From Raphanus sativus (lineage: Eukaryota; Streptophyta; Magnoliopsida; Brassicales; Brassicaceae): a stretch of DNA of 64,000 bases. Numbering within the stretch: the first letter of the stretch is position 1; every line of letters starts with the position of its first letter. Under the pieces are notes generated by a model. The model saw only the letters and a list, made by a program, of their open reading frames with translations. It did not search any database and was not told the origin of the DNA. This document shows, one piece after another, positions 1 through 12,019 of the stretch. Where the stretch lies: positions 11,778,668-11,842,667 of the forward strand of contig NC_079519.1 in assembly GCF_000801105.2 (NCBI RefSeq), in the 5' to 3' direction. Both the position numbers and the translations under genes were made by a program.

Positions 1-1812
1 ATCCTGATCCATGCAAATGTTACTTCCAAAACCACAATGGTTTCCGACTGCCTACGCAGCTATCCGATTTCCGAGTAATGTTGGTTGAAGCAACCATGGA
101 TCGGGCAATATCCGCCCGGGACGAGCTGACTCGGTCAAGTGGGAACTGCACAGACTGCAGGAAGCAAGCCGTTTTGGCTGACTGCATTAACCTATACGAA
201 GACACAATCGTACAGCTAACTCGGACGCTAGCTGGGGTGGTTCCAAAAGCCGGTGCTGGAAAAAAGTGCACTGACTTTGACGCTCAGACGTGGCTGAGCA
301 CTGCACTTACAAACACTGAGACTTGCCGACGCGGCTCTTCCGATCTCAACGTCTCAGATTTCATTACACCGATAGTTTCAAACACCAAAATCTCCAACTT
401 AATAAGCAACTGCTTAGCTGTCAACGGAGCCCTCTTGCCCACCGGTAACAATAGTACCACCACTGCTGATGGAAAGGACTTTCCGATGTGGGTGTCTGGT
501 AAAGAGAGGAGACTTCTACAGTTGCAATCAGCGCGTGCTGTACGAGCTAACATCGTGGTGGCCAAGGACGGGTCCGGTCAAGTCAAGACGGTGCAAGCGG
601 CTATAGACGTGGCTGGACGGAGAAAGGTGATGTCAAAGAGGTTTGTGATATACGTGAAAAGAGGAATATATCAAGAAAACATAAACGTACGTCTCAATAA
701 CGATAACATAATGTTGGTCGGAGATGGAATGAGATCCACCATTATCACCGGTGGTCGAAGTGTCAAAGGTGGTTACACCACTTACAATTCCGCCACTGCC
801 GGTAAATAATTAATTCATCATCTATATTTTTATTTTATTTAGTTAGTTAATGCATGGATTCTAACAAGTTTCTATATCACTAATAATAAAAATATTCTAA
901 ATTATCCGTGAGAATTGAGTTTTCCAATTAATAAGATTCATGGCGGAGACGTCCAAGTTAAATCATACATTGGGATCATCATCAATTATTAGCACTAGCT
1001 TTAAAAAAACATACAAAGAAAAACGTAACCTATGCTTTTATTTCCCGCAAAATAAGTAAGCGTTACCAAAATTTATTTCATTTGTAACGATAGGCTAAAT
1101 TGCGTGTGATGCAGGTATTGAAGGACTTCACTTTATTGCCAAAGGCCTAACATTCCGGAACACGGCAGGACCGGCCAAGGGTCAGGCCGTGGCACTCCGG
1201 TCATCCTCGGACCTCTCAATCTTCTACAAATGCTCAATCGAAGGATACCAAGACACATTGATGGTCCACTCGCAACGTCAATTTTACCGCGAGTGCTACA
1301 TCTACGGAACAATCGATTTCATCTTTGGAAATGCAGCCGTAGTTTTTCAAAACTGTATCATCCTCCCTCGCCGGCCACTACATGGTCAATCCAATGTAAT
1401 AACCGCACAAGGTCGTGCTGATCCGTTTCAGAACACAGGGATCTCTATCCATAACTCAAGAATCCTACCGGCTCCTGATCTCAAACCGGTTCTCGGTACT
1501 GTTAAGACGTACATGGGCCGGCCTTGGATGAAGTACTCGCGCACCGTGGTACTCAAGACGTATTTGGATAGTGTTGTGAGTCCGTTCGGATGGTCACCGT
1601 GGATCGAAGGTTCGGGTTTTGGGTTAGACACGCTGTTCTATGCAGAGTATAAGAATAGCGGACCAGCTTCGTCAACGCGGTGGCGTGTTCGTTGGAACGG
1701 GTTTCATGTGTTGAAAAGAGCTTCCGATGCTTCTGCTTTCACCGTTGGAAGATTCATTGCCGGTCCTGCGTGGCTCCCACGCACAGGCGTACCCTTCACT
1801 TCCGGCCTTTAA
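1..1812 (+). CDS. Type I pectinesterase with PMEI pro-region (5' partial)
   Basis: Exons are <1..801 and 1115..1812; the intron has GT/AG borders and splits a Gly codon (TAG-IEGLHF). The reading frame is open to the left edge, so the start and signal peptide lie outside. The first exon carries the end of a pectin methylesterase inhibitor-like pro-region (ADCINLYEDTI, TWLSTALTN, ISNCLAV), followed by the catalytic domain: GIYQEN, QAVALR, YQDTL and DFIFGNA with the two catalytic Asp, MGRPW with the active-site Arg, and a C-terminus ending FTSGL. The enzyme would demethylesterify homogalacturonan in the cell wall, with the pro-region removed before export. No lesion is visible. From memory, pectinesterase genes PME59/60 lie next to SKS2 in Arabidopsis, which fits the neighbour here. 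Family assignment is sure; the exact member is not. Confidence 0.93.
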
Positions 1813-2162
1813 GTCTATGCATCTCTGGCTGTTTAATTACCTTCTTCATGCTTAAATTACAATGATATAAGAGTTTACGACTGAATATAATTCCTTATGC
1901 TTATTATGAAAATAAGTTTTTTTTTTCCTTTTTTTTTAAATTTTGTTTTTTTAACTAGGGATGAACAAAAAAAGAAGACCCATAAATGAGAGAAGTTTTG
2001 GTTACAGTGTTTTAGACACAAACCAAATCCCACGAAATGAAGTTGTTTCAAACCATAAGTAAAAAACTCTTTAAGTATATAAACAAACAATAAATGAAAT
2101 CAAAGATGAAAACAAGAGCCCAATGGTAGATCAGAAGAAGTTTCTTGAATGATGGACGAGAC
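1813..2162. other. Convergent intergenic spacer
   Basis: About 350 bp between two genes that face each other tail to tail. It holds T-rich and A-rich runs that probably include the 3'UTRs and poly(A) signals of both. I see no other gene. Confidence 0.6.
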
Positions 2163-4554
2163 TCAGCAAAATGTTGTGACCGAGGCGAGCAAAACCATCA
2201 TGAACGTCAAAATTAGATTCAGCTGTCCATTTAGTGTTGATGTTGCAGAGCTGCGGAGTTGTTCCCTGCAGAGGGATAAATCACCAAATAAAAAAGTGTC
2301 ATGATCTGAAGATGATATGAGAGGAAAGCACAGAGAAGTGAAGTTTCTAATGCTTACTTCTGCAAGCTTTCGAGAGCACCACAATAAAGAGCATTTTGAG
2401 GCTGACCCATTTCTGTTTTACCGTTTTCCTCAGGGTTTATGATTCGCATGTAGGTTTCTTGGCCAAGATACCATCTGTCTAGATTCTCGGCTCGGATGTT
2501 CCAAACTCCGACGTTATCCAGGGAAATAAGTACAGCAGTCCACGCCCCTGGGTAAACCTGAAAGCAAACATCAAAAACAAAATAAGTAAAACAACCAAAA
2601 TGATGAGAAACAAATTGCAAATGTTGAATCAACCTCTATCGTGCTACGTGATATTGCATCCCAGTTGTTATAAGAACCTTTTCTATCTTCAGTCCAGTTA
2701 CCAAAGTCCATCCTGTAACACCAGATTTTTGAAAATCCATCAACTGATAATCAAACAAGATGACTAAGAAAAGTAACAATGGTATGTTTTTTTACTTACG
2801 CAACGACGTAGAAGGAATATCCATCAATATGGAAGCTCAGGACTTTGGTGTCATTGTTCTGGAAGATAACTTGAATAAAGCCCTTGTACGTTGCGTTGAT
2901 GATAGAACTGTCCAGACGTGGAGGTTTATTGTCAACAGGTCTGGAAGGGAAATTCATCTTGTAAACTCCTTTCAGTCTATGCTCATCCGCAAGCCTCATG
3001 GGCGTGGTTGGATTCACAAAAGAAACCCCATTAAGCGTAGCACGAAGTGACCCATTGATTTTTGTGGGAGGCATACTCCTCAAGATGTATGTGCCTGTGA
3101 TGTTTATCTGCCCGTAGTGATATGATCCCTGCGGATTTGGACGAGCTCCACTCGCAGATGTGTTTTGCCTGCATATGAAAAAAAGAGTCAGGACTATATT
3201 TACAAGCCTACGTTAAATAAACGAGCTTTGAAGACATACTTTATTGCCCTTTGTTGGTTCATGACAGACCAAGGGTGAGAAACATCAGTTGATGGAAGTG
3301 GCAGAGGACCAGAAGCATGTCCTTTGGAGTTGGAGTATTGGAGAATGCCAACACCTGTGACTCTTTGCCATTCAGTTTCATTCACAAATCTTGCACTCGC
3401 CACAATGTAGTAGTCACTCGAGGCGTTTTGGTCCATGGTGACCAAGAAAGAGTAAGACTGTCCCACATGAATATCGAAATCGGTGAAGTTAGTTTGGGAG
3501 GTGTAACGACCTTCGGTCTCAACTAAAAGCAGCTTGTGGTTCTGTATCCTGAAGTTCAAGGATGTCGAAACACCGACATTGTGGACACGGATCCTGTATG
3601 TTTTTCCAGGATCAACATTAATGGTTTCGTATTGAATTCCATCAGGTACAGTGGTGTTGTACTTGTAAGGACCCTTGCCATTGATGAGAACTCCATCAGG
3701 CATCCCAAGTTCTTCACCAGAGTCAAGTACACTCCTTAGTGATGTATGGTTGTGAGTATACCAATCACCGATCATAAAGCTGATTTCACCATCAGGCTTA
3801 GTGAAGGGTAGAGGAATGAGATCGCGGTTGTTGATTAGGATAGGACCAAAACCACCGGAAGATCTCTGGAAGTGGAGGGAAGGGAAGTAGAAGAAGCTTC
3901 CGATCTGATCTTTGACTTGAAAGCTGTAAGTGAAGTTCCGCTGAGGAGGAATGGGACAGTTAGTGCCGAGAACACCGTCTTGCCACGAGTTACGCCGCAT
4001 CTCAATCCCATTCCAAGTGAGTAGGAGAGGCTCATCCAAACGATTGAAGACGCTAACATCAACGTTGTAGTTTGTGGTGGCTTCAATCACAGGGCCTGGG
4101 AATTTCCCATTCACTGCTATGACCTGCAAAAGAACAACATCAAAGGAAGTGATTATGTAACACCATGATACGTGGGTTCGACATGCGGTGGTCACAGGGG
4201 CTATCGTAAGAATACGTGGGTTGCCTGTCAGCCTCGTGGGTGGGATTAGTCTGGGCAAAGCCTGGGACCCCACGGTTATCAAAAAAAAAAAAAAAAACAC
4301 CATGATGAAAACGAAGCAGATCCTCGCTACCACCCTAGTCAACCTGCGACAACCACTACAGAAACCACAGGGAAGAAGTTGCATGAAAACGAAACCTGTT
4401 GAGGAACGCCAAGAGGAGAAGCAGTGATGTAAGTGACTTCGAACACGTAGGATACGAAAGGATCGCCGGCGAGACAGGATCCAGAGAGAAGAGCCAGCGA
4501 AAAAGCGAAGGCCAAAATAGTAGAAAACCGCGAGAAGAAACTAGCCGCCGCCAT
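2163..4554 (-). CDS. SKS2: SKU5-similar multicopper-oxidase-like protein (SKS2-like)
   Basis: Six exons, read on the minus strand: 4554-4396, 4123-3240, 3168-2800, 2712-2634, 2557-2358 and 2265-2163, giving 597 residues. All introns are GT/AG and every phase matches. Residues 1 to about 29 are a signal peptide. Three cupredoxin domains follow, with family phrases such as VIAVNGKFPGP, RRNSWQDGV, GDWYTHNH, YRIRVHNVG, SFHIDGYSFYVV and VWNIRAENLDRWYLGQE. The last 20 or so residues form a hydrophobic tail after a small polar stretch, as expected of a GPI-anchor signal. SKU5 relatives sit at the plasma membrane and wall and act in directional growth; they lack most copper ligands of true oxidases. 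Length and wording match Arabidopsis SKS2 as I remember it. Intron 1 carries a SINE. The gene looks intact. Confidence 0.93.
4170..4295 (+). mobile_element. 5'-truncated tRNA-type SINE in SKS2 intron 1
   Basis: About 126 bp ending in a run of A and flanked by an 11-bp direct repeat, AACACCATGAT (4159-4169 and 4296-4306), which is the target-site duplication. The left end has a tRNA B-box-like GTGGGTTCGA but no A box, so the copy is 5'-truncated. It lies antisense to the host gene, inside intron 1, well away from both splice sites. It resembles Brassica BoS SINEs. Confidence 0.85.
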
Positions 4555-5195
4555 TTTTTCGGTTCAGGTTCGTTGATCTGCCTCCTCTAAACTTCGAAAA
4601 ACGAAAGGAAGGAGAAGATGAAGAGTGTGTAAAGTGTGAGCGTTTTTGAAACTTCTCTGACAAAAGAAGGTGAAGAGATTAATGAAGATTTTCTTCTCTA
4701 ATTTTTATTTATTTAGGGACAGAGACTAACCAATTAACACTGGATTCGATTCTCTTTTGGTAATAATCCTTAAACGCGTACTCTTTTATTTACTGGTATA
4801 CCGACTTAACCGGTTCCTCTAAAATTGTTAATTTCTTTGGATGCTGATTTATCGTTTTACTCCAAAAGTTCAGTGGACCTGTTAAGGTTTGTGAAATTGA
4901 TACTTTCCCAAAACACAATGATTCTCATTCATTTTTTGTTTACTGTTTCTGTTGTTTACCTACCATATTGTGCTATTACGTGTAAAATTGTTATTCCTTA
5001 ACTAAGTTTCCATTTCTCCGACGACGTGATTTACTAGTATTTTTAATAGATACGTCTTGAAATGAATATTTTTAGGATCTTTGATTATATAAATACGTGT
5101 GTATATAGCACTAAATTTTCCTCTTTTTTTTGGTGAAATTAATTTTCCATATTTAGATATAAATCTCAATTAACACACATGACTCATGGGTGCAA
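4555..5195. promoter_or_regulatory. Upstream region of the SKS2-like gene
   Basis: About 640 bp of AT-rich DNA holding the 5'UTR and promoter of the gene on the minus strand. No defined motif can be named with confidence and no other gene is seen. The next element upstream begins at 5196. Confidence 0.4.
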
Positions 5196-5805
5196 CTAGG
5201 CATGGCCATCGGCTCGGTTCGGTTCGGTTTGAGTATTTCGGATATCGGATAGTTTGGATATAAGATTCAAAGATCCATTTACTATCTGGCTTATTTTTTA
5301 TTTGTTCATATAGTTTTGTGTTTGGTTCAGTTTGGTTTGGATAGTAAAATTAAGAACCGAAAAAATATTCTGAATAGAATTTGGTTTTTATTTGGTTCAT
5401 CTTCGGGTAAAATATCGATTATTTAAGGTAAAATATCAAATAACTAGAATAATTTATATAAAAAACCGGATATTTTGGATTACTTTAGATATTTCAGATA
5501 AAACTATCCGAAGATATTTGGTAAATTTTGGATACATTATAATTTTTTAGCTATTTTCAAATATTTTGTAATACTTTTAATAGATTTTCAAATTATAAAT
5601 CTATATTTAGTTGTATTATATGTATATATAATTAATATATGTATACCTGTTTAGTTCTCTGTTCGGTACCAGTTTAGTTTGATTATTTTAGATATAGAAA
5701 TATAGAAACCATTTGGATAATTGAGATTTCAGTTTAATTCCGGTTCTAGTATTTCGGTTCGTTTCCGGTTCAGTCCTTTGGTTTCAGATTTCTTGCCTCG
5801 GCCTA
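5196..5805. mobile_element. Non-autonomous hAT-like element (GGTTCGG-rich)
   Basis: A 610-bp block starting CTAGGCATGG and ending CGGCCTA, so the ends are short inverted repeats. GGTGCAA occurs on both sides (5189-5195 and 5806-5812), giving a 7-bp target duplication. The interior is rich in CGGTTCGGTT and in CGGATAT-type words near both ends. It has no coding capacity. Confidence 0.6.
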
Positions 5806-6200
5806 GGTGCAAAAGTCATTTGATATATCAAGTTACAAAAAAAAAAATCAGCTATACCATTTTTCAGCATGTAATTTGATATATTTCATATATTTCATAA
5901 AAACATCATTTTGACACTTTACACATTAAATAATATATATATTAAAACTCATTTATACTTGTAAAATTATATTTATTTATTGAATTGATAATTAATAGTT
6001 TAATACTTTAAATTACCGATGGGTTGTCTTTGATATTTCCTAATGTAGCCCGTCGTAGTCATTTTGCATTTTACAATTTATATATAAGATTAAAAAGACA
6101 CTAGTATTTAAAATTCGTACTAAAATTATAAAATAACATTTTGGTGTAATAAGAAAAAATGTCAAAATAACATATTTTATGAAACAAAATGAGTATAAAG

Positions 6201-6802
6201 CAGTGTTTTTAAAACCGGACCGGCGAGCGAACCAGAAATATTTTGGGTCACGGGTCATTGTGGTTCGACCTGGTTCGACCAGGGTCGATTAGATTAAACT
6301 GAATTTATTATTTTATAAATATTATATATATATTTTTTTAAAAATAGTCATAATGTTTAGAAAACTTTCAAAAATAACAAATTGAAATGTGATAAAAATA
6401 ATAAAAAAAATTAATAGTTCAAATCTAAAGTCAATAGGAAAAAAAACATTTAAAGTTTATTCTCCAAATCTTTGTCCTTCTAAATCTTCATTACCTATAA
6501 AAATTATATACACATTAGTTACAAAACTCTATTTTGGTTGCAATTTGTGACAAACAAAATAGTATATATGTTAAAAAGGGAGAAAAAAATAATTATTTTA
6601 TTAACAAAATTGTGATTTTTATACGAACTAGGATTTCGTCGGTTCGTTGGGTCACTCGGTTCCCGGGTTTTTAGCGGTTCAACATAGGTTTTTAACCGGT
6701 TCAACTTTAGTTGGGTTTTGACATTAAACCAACCCGGATAGGTGTCCGGTTCGCGGTTGAACCCGGTCCGACCGCCGGTCCGGTCCGGGTTTAACAACAC
6801 TG
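6201..6802. mobile_element. Non-autonomous hAT-like element with perfect 8-bp TSD
   Basis: A 602-bp element with terminal inverted repeats CAGTGTTTTTAAAACCGG and, at the other end, the complement of GTTTAACAACACTG. GTATAAAG flanks both sides (6193-6200 and 6803-6810), an exact 8-bp duplication as produced by hAT transposases. Both ends carry GC-rich CCGGTCCG-type words around an AT-rich core. No protein is encoded. Confidence 0.85.
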
Positions 6803-6842
6803 GTATAAAGTATATTTATGAATTTCGATGCTTTTATATTTA

Positions 6843-8105
6843 TCTATACTATTAAAGCAGGATCCTATTGGTTTTTTTACTAAATATACCCTTTTTCTTT
6901 ATTAACATTGCATATTTCATTAAGGGCAATCAAGTAATACTAATAACATATCTATATTGGGTCATTTTTTTGGATCCAGCCCACTGTCCACATCAGATCT
7001 CTCTTGGTTAGGCCATCTGGGCCGATTAAGAAATCAGATCCAATTCTTATTTTTTTCTCCAAATTCAAATAATTTCTTTTCAACCATTTTTAATATTTTG
7101 TGTAGTGAACAAAAATTAATCACTTAATAATTATGTTTCTTTTTAATATAATTTAAGCGTTCATAAAAAAAATTGATTTTTTCATTGAAAAGTATAAATC
7201 TTTATTAAAAGTATATAACTTTTTTATTTAAAAAATTAACCACATAATAAAATTAATTAATCAGAGTTATACCAACTTAATTTATTAAAAAATAAAGTTT
7301 AATTTTCTAAAACATAAATACTCATTAGACATGGACGTTCGGATACTCATTCGGGTACAGATCGGTTATTTCGGATATCGGGTTTTTCAGGTTTTGAAAT
7401 TAAACCCCATTTGGGTATTATAAAATTTTGGTCGGGTTCGAGTCGGGTCTTTCCGGATCCGGATGGGTTCGGTTCTCATGCATAAGAACCTGAAAACTAA
7501 CCAAATAACCAAAGTATGTAAAACGGGTTCGGTTATTTATATTCAAAGTAACCAAAGTATCCGATTCGGTTCAAATTTTTGTATCCAAATTACTCAAAAG
7601 TAACCAAAAATACCCACTATATACAGTTTTTTTTGGTAAATTTTTATCCAAACTATCATATTTTATCCAAAAATACTCGAAATACTGAAAATAATTACTA
7701 TAGTTAACTTATAATATTAATTTAAAATATTAAAATAATTATAATTATAATTATAATTATAAAATATATTTTTAGACATATATTCACATTTCGGATATCT
7801 TCGGATACTCATTCGGTTCTCGGTTCGGGTTGGGTTGGGTTCGGGACCGGTCCTTTGGATATAGCAATTTAGAACTCATTCAGATATTTATCCCGGGTCA
7901 GTTTCGGGTTGGTTCTTCGGATCCGGATATTGTTCTCAGGCCTATACTCATTTAAAATGAAACACGATAAAGAAAGATAAAAAACTTAAGTCTTTTATAA
8001 AAAAATAAATATATGAAAATATGACATTTACTAAATATTTGTCAATTTAAAAAAGAAAATAAAGGAAAATAAACCCGCGCTTTGAAAGCGCGGGTCAAAA
8101 TCTAG
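6843..8105 (+). mobile_element. Non-autonomous Helitron
   Basis: It starts with TCTATACTATTAAAG and ends with a perfect 9-bp-stem GC hairpin (8074-8094) followed 7 bp later by the terminal CTAG (8102-8105). It sits between A (6842) and T (8106) with no target duplication. These are the textbook Helitron features. The element is 1263 bp, codes for no Rep/helicase and is therefore non-autonomous. About half of it is a later hAT-like insertion (7327-7944). Confidence 0.9.
7327..7944. mobile_element. hAT-like element nested in the Helitron
   Basis: A 618-bp block beginning AGACATGG and ending CAGGCCTA, flanked by an 8-bp direct repeat TACTCATT (7319-7326 and 7945-7952). Near both ends it is rich in TTCGGATAT and GGTTCGGGT words, like the block at 5196. 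It is non-coding. Its insertion postdates the surrounding Helitron. Confidence 0.75.
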
Positions 8106-10044
8106 TTTTAACTATTAAAGCAGAATACCTTATATGATTTTCCTTTTTTAGAGAAAATTACAAAGTCCTGCCACTCCTATATTTAAGGTTTTAAACATTA
8201 ATGATTTTTAATATAATTACTATATTTCCTATTTCTACTCTCAGAAATTGCTACTTTCCAAATTAGCTAAACTAATTCAATTTTTTTTTCCTACATATCA
8301 CATTCTTCTTACTATATTTACGTGATCATGTGATTTAAAAAAAAAATATTGTAGTTCACATTCTACAATTTTTGCAATACTAATTATTATACACAATATA
8401 TTTTTCATATACTAATGTTGTAAAAATATATTGTTTATAATAATTAGTATTGTTTAGAGATTATTACCAATCGTGCTTTAGTTTTATTTTTAAAACTACA
8501 GCCAAAAAAAATTAAAGCACAATTTTTTCTTATGTATTTTAGGTATAAACCTAAAGGTGTCTTTTATAGGCTGTAAAATCTGAAATATAAAAAAACTATA
8601 TATAATATCCAATAAAATAGATAAATCATTATTAAAACATCTTTAAATATTTAATATAATTTTGGGTGTTTTTAAAATTAGTGAAATATTTTAAATAACA
8701 TCGTTATTATTTACATATTACATTTTAAATAACAGTAAACTTTAATAATTTATAAAAACAAAATTAATATAAATTCTCTAATTGATAATAATTAATTATT
8801 TTATATATAGATTACATATTTTACATATTTTATTTTAAAATATCCACAGTCAATAACTTACAATTACAACAAATTTAACTACAGCAAAAATCTCTACAAG
8901 AAAATCTACATTAACAAATTTACAGCTACGACCAATTTATCTACAACTAAATTTGTACAGCTAAATTTTTAAGACCGCAGTCGAACTAATCATCACCAAT
9001 GCCTTTGATGTATATGTACATTATGTCAACATGTGAGGAGACAAGTTTTCTTTTAGATGATCCTTATCCATTTAGTTACATTTATTTTAATAATTAAGTA
9101 ATTAGAAAAAAAATTAGCCAAGCATAAATTAAATAAAAAACTCACGTAAACATTTTATTACGTTTGAACTATGGAAAAACATTAAAACAACATTGTGATC
9201 TCTTTGAGGTTTTCTATATTTTTTAATTCATAAAATATAAATTATGAAGATTCAGTTATATATTTATAAAAACCTACAAACCTATTTAGTTATTTGATCA
9301 CATATAATAATTTATTATAATCTAAATATCCAATAAACTAATGACATAGATGATTTAAGTAGTATATTCTTGATATTTTTTAAAAAAATATATTATTCCA
9401 TATATATATATATGAGAATATATAGATCAAAATTTGATAGTTTTGTTACTGAAAATATATGAATCATTTAAATTTAACAAAATTCAACCTATACTATTAA
9501 AAATATAAATACTGCTCTTAAAATAAGATTGATATTATTTGATAGATTAATATAAATTTAGAATATATTTTAATAATAATTTTGAAATGATCTAAATATT
9601 AGAAATTACATAACTATTTTATAAAGCGTTATAATATATAAAACAGTGAACATAATTAAATTATTATATCAATTAATAAATCTAGGTAAATAACTTAATA
9701 TAAAAATTACTTTATAGATATAAATTGATATCACTAATTATTCTTTTTTATCTACTAACAATAATTATACATAAAATAACAAAAGAACACATATTCATTG
9801 ATTCACATATCTAGATCAAAAAATCGTATTTATATTATTAAATATTAAAACTGAAGTACCTTTTGGTAATGGAAATATGGATAGTAGAGTAAATGAAAAT
9901 TATTTGGAAACATGAATAGTAAATTAAATATATTTTTTATTTACACATTTATTCATTGCATTTACAATAAATTAAGTATTTTTTTTTGTATTTTTGTATC
10001 GATTCTACCAATGCATTTATAATAAATTTAAATAATTAATTACA
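8106..10044. other. AT-rich non-coding stretch
   Basis: About 1.9 kb, extremely AT-rich, with no ORF of interest and no RNA gene that I can recognise. Part of it has a CTACA-rich composition (8860-8970). It is best read as the interior of the decayed Helitron. Confidence 0.5.
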
Positions 10045-10198
10045 ATGATTATTGGAAAATTACCAAAAATACCATTTTTATGATGCCACTTTTTAAGTTT
10101 ACACTAATCAACTTTACCATTAAAAATTTAATAGGCAAAATACTATTATACCTCTAACTAATTAAACTTAAAAATATTTTTTCTACGATTTTTTCAGG

Positions 10199-10757
10199 TC
10201 TCAGATCCGTTTATGCGATGATCAAATCCGACGATTGGCCGATTCCGACGAGTACTCCGGCGAGATTCAACGACGCTGGTGAGTTCTTCGGTGAGATTTG
10301 ACGACAACGACGAGTTCCTTAGCTAGTTCTCCGGCAAGATTTGATGAGGATTACAACCTCAAATGGTTTTCCAAATCAAACCGTTCTGGACCTTTTTTAG
10401 GGTTTGCTCGAGCTCCAATCCGCACTCGAAGGATGCGACTCTAAATTGGTTCCAGTCTTTGTGAAAAGCTTTGGGTTTTTGATTCGTATCAGTTACGAAC
10501 AGAAAGGTGGGGATTGAAAGTTTAATTTGACTGAGAATCATCCGTTTGAAGCTTTTGTGTATAGATGTGGAAGGTGGGGATTGGAAGTTTAATTGGTTCC
10601 AGTCTTTGTGAAAATCTTATGCAGTTTTATGGATGTGGAACTTTGCACCCGAAAGGCTTTGAATTTGAAGCTTCTGGGTATTAAACTGACTAACTAGTTG
10701 ATTTGTGGGTTTGCAGAGAACGAAGTTGTATCAGTGTTTGCTGTGAGATAAAAAGGT
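10199..10757 (+). other. GC-richer leader-like DNA inside the Pack-MULE
   Basis: The base composition rises here against the AT-rich surroundings. Words such as CCGACGAGTACTCCGGCGAG recur in variant form at 10235-10345. A partial duplication, GGTGGGGATTGGAAGTTTAATT-like, appears near 10507 and 10571. The stretch looks like captured 5'UTR and intron sequence ahead of the fragment at 10758. No protein is evident. Confidence 0.4.
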
Positions 10758-10955
10758 GTGATGGCGAGGATAAAACCTCAGGCTCTGCTTAATCAAAGCA
10801 AGAAGAAGAAGGGTCCTAGCCACATAAGTATTTCGACTATTGTCGTGTGTAATCTCGTAGTTGTTGTAGTTGTACTCTCCTTGGTTAACAACTTATCGTC
10901 ATTGGTCCCAGAGGTTTTCTTTTTTCTTTCTTTCTTTCTTTCCATCTTTGTTTAG
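10758..10955 (+). pseudogene. N-terminal exon of a captured type II membrane protein (CYP21-4-like?)
   Basis: It begins with ATG and encodes about 45 plausible residues: a basic cytosolic head ([10 protein letters not shown], then KSKKKK-like residues and GPS) followed by a Val/Leu-rich membrane segment. From memory this resembles the N-terminus of Golgi membrane-anchored cyclophilins of the CYP21-4 type, but the match is unverified. After the membrane segment the frame runs into low-complexity TTTC repeats and stops. No isomerase domain is present. It is a captured exon, not a working gene. Confidence 0.4.
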
Positions 10956-11244
10956 AAATTTCTATCTATCAACGTTTAATAGGATCTTGGTTTATCTCTC
11001 AGGTCAAGAAACACACTTGAAACCAGAGTCATAGTTTTGAGGTACTGTTTTTGAGATGTTCTTTTCAGTGCTTTGTGGTTTGATTCCAGTGAACTTCTAA
11101 GCACTATGTGTTTGTGTTGCAGGACACAAATGCTGTAGCACAACAAAATAATCACTATCTTATCTTCCTGTCCCTGGTTATGCCGTAAGTTAATCTATAT
11201 CCTTGTTTGCTTGCTTAGATTTCTTGTTTAATCACTGTTCTTGT

Positions 11245-11496
11245 TTCTCACCTTGGTTATTATTTTTCTGTTTGTAGACGTACAGTAAAAGTAGAACATC
11301 ATCTGTCTTAACTCCTGGATATACACTTTTTCGATAATATCTTTCTTCTATCTTCTATCTTCTATCTTATTTCTCACCTTGGTTATTATTTTTCTGTTTG
11401 TAGACGTACAGTAAAAGTAGAACATCATCTGTCTTAACTCCTGGATATACATTTTTTCAATAATATCTTGCTTCTATCTTCTTCTTATCTCATGTA
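11245..11496 (+). repeat. Tandem duplication, 126-bp period
   Basis: The segment starting TTCTCACCTTGGTTATTATT at 11245 recurs at 11371 with only a few changes. Each copy contains TTTGTAG followed by an exon-like block (ACGTACAGTAAAAGTAGAAC), so an intron end and an exon start were duplicated together inside the Pack-MULE. Confidence 0.85.
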
Positions 11497-11734
11497 ATTT
11501 TGATTGCGAAATTGTTTCCACTAGACTGCAATCAAACTAACAAATCGTTATTTACCTATTATTAGTAGTATTCCCACATAAGAAATGGTATAGTAAGGTA
11601 CGAACGTTTCTGTGTCTTGCAATGAAAGGCATTGATTAGTTACCTGTTTGATTTGGGGAGGCTCTTGTTGTAGTCTTGAGAAGACCTAACCTTTGTGTTC
11701 TTTCTTTTGTCTGCTAAAATGCAGCAGAGCAATG

Positions 11735-11790
11735 CAAACAGAAGAGATTCTAACAATCGGAGTGAGACCAGGATGGAAAGAAATGTTTAA
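11735..11790 (+). pseudogene. Short DnaJ-like C-terminal fragment (tentative)
   Basis: In one frame the DNA reads EEILTIGVRPGWKEMFN. This recalls the EEILTIEIKPGWKKGTKITF stretch of type II DnaJ (HSP40) C-terminal domains. Only about 17 residues match and the next codons diverge. It would be another captured scrap in the Pack-MULE. The length is too short to be certain. Confidence 0.4.
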
Positions 11791-11814
11791 TATACAAAAA
11801 TAAATGCAGACAAA

Positions 11815-12007
11815 ATGTGAGCAATTTGCTTGCAAGACCATTGCTAATATGAAGCTTGTGAATAAAGAAGGGAAGTGAGTATAATGCATCACCTGACTGG
11901 TCAGCCAAATATTGTTGAGTTTAAAAGAGCTTTTGAGGTAAGCATTTTGTGCACTTGGTAATGGGGCTTTACGCAGGTGGAGAGTTGTTCAATAGGATTA
12001 TTGCTAC
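11815..12007 (+). pseudogene. Calcium-dependent protein kinase (CDPK) N-lobe fragment
   Basis: The first piece reads [20 protein letters not shown] then a stop; it includes the ATP-binding Lys of kinase subdomain II. A second frame reads [19 protein letters not shown] and ends at a good GT donor (11937/11938). After about 15 bases [17 protein letters not shown] follows, the CDPK hinge region. These are three collinear pieces of a CDPK kinase domain joined with missing bases and a lost intron, so the fragment is dead. The order and strand match a real CDPK. It was captured by the surrounding Pack-MULE. Confidence 0.75.
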
Positions 12008-12019
12008 ATGAAATTATGT

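Noticed and set aside
3200..4384. Single long minus-strand frame taken as a whole gene
   Set aside because: Its first 80 and last 12 codons are intron (including the SINE); the real gene has six exons.
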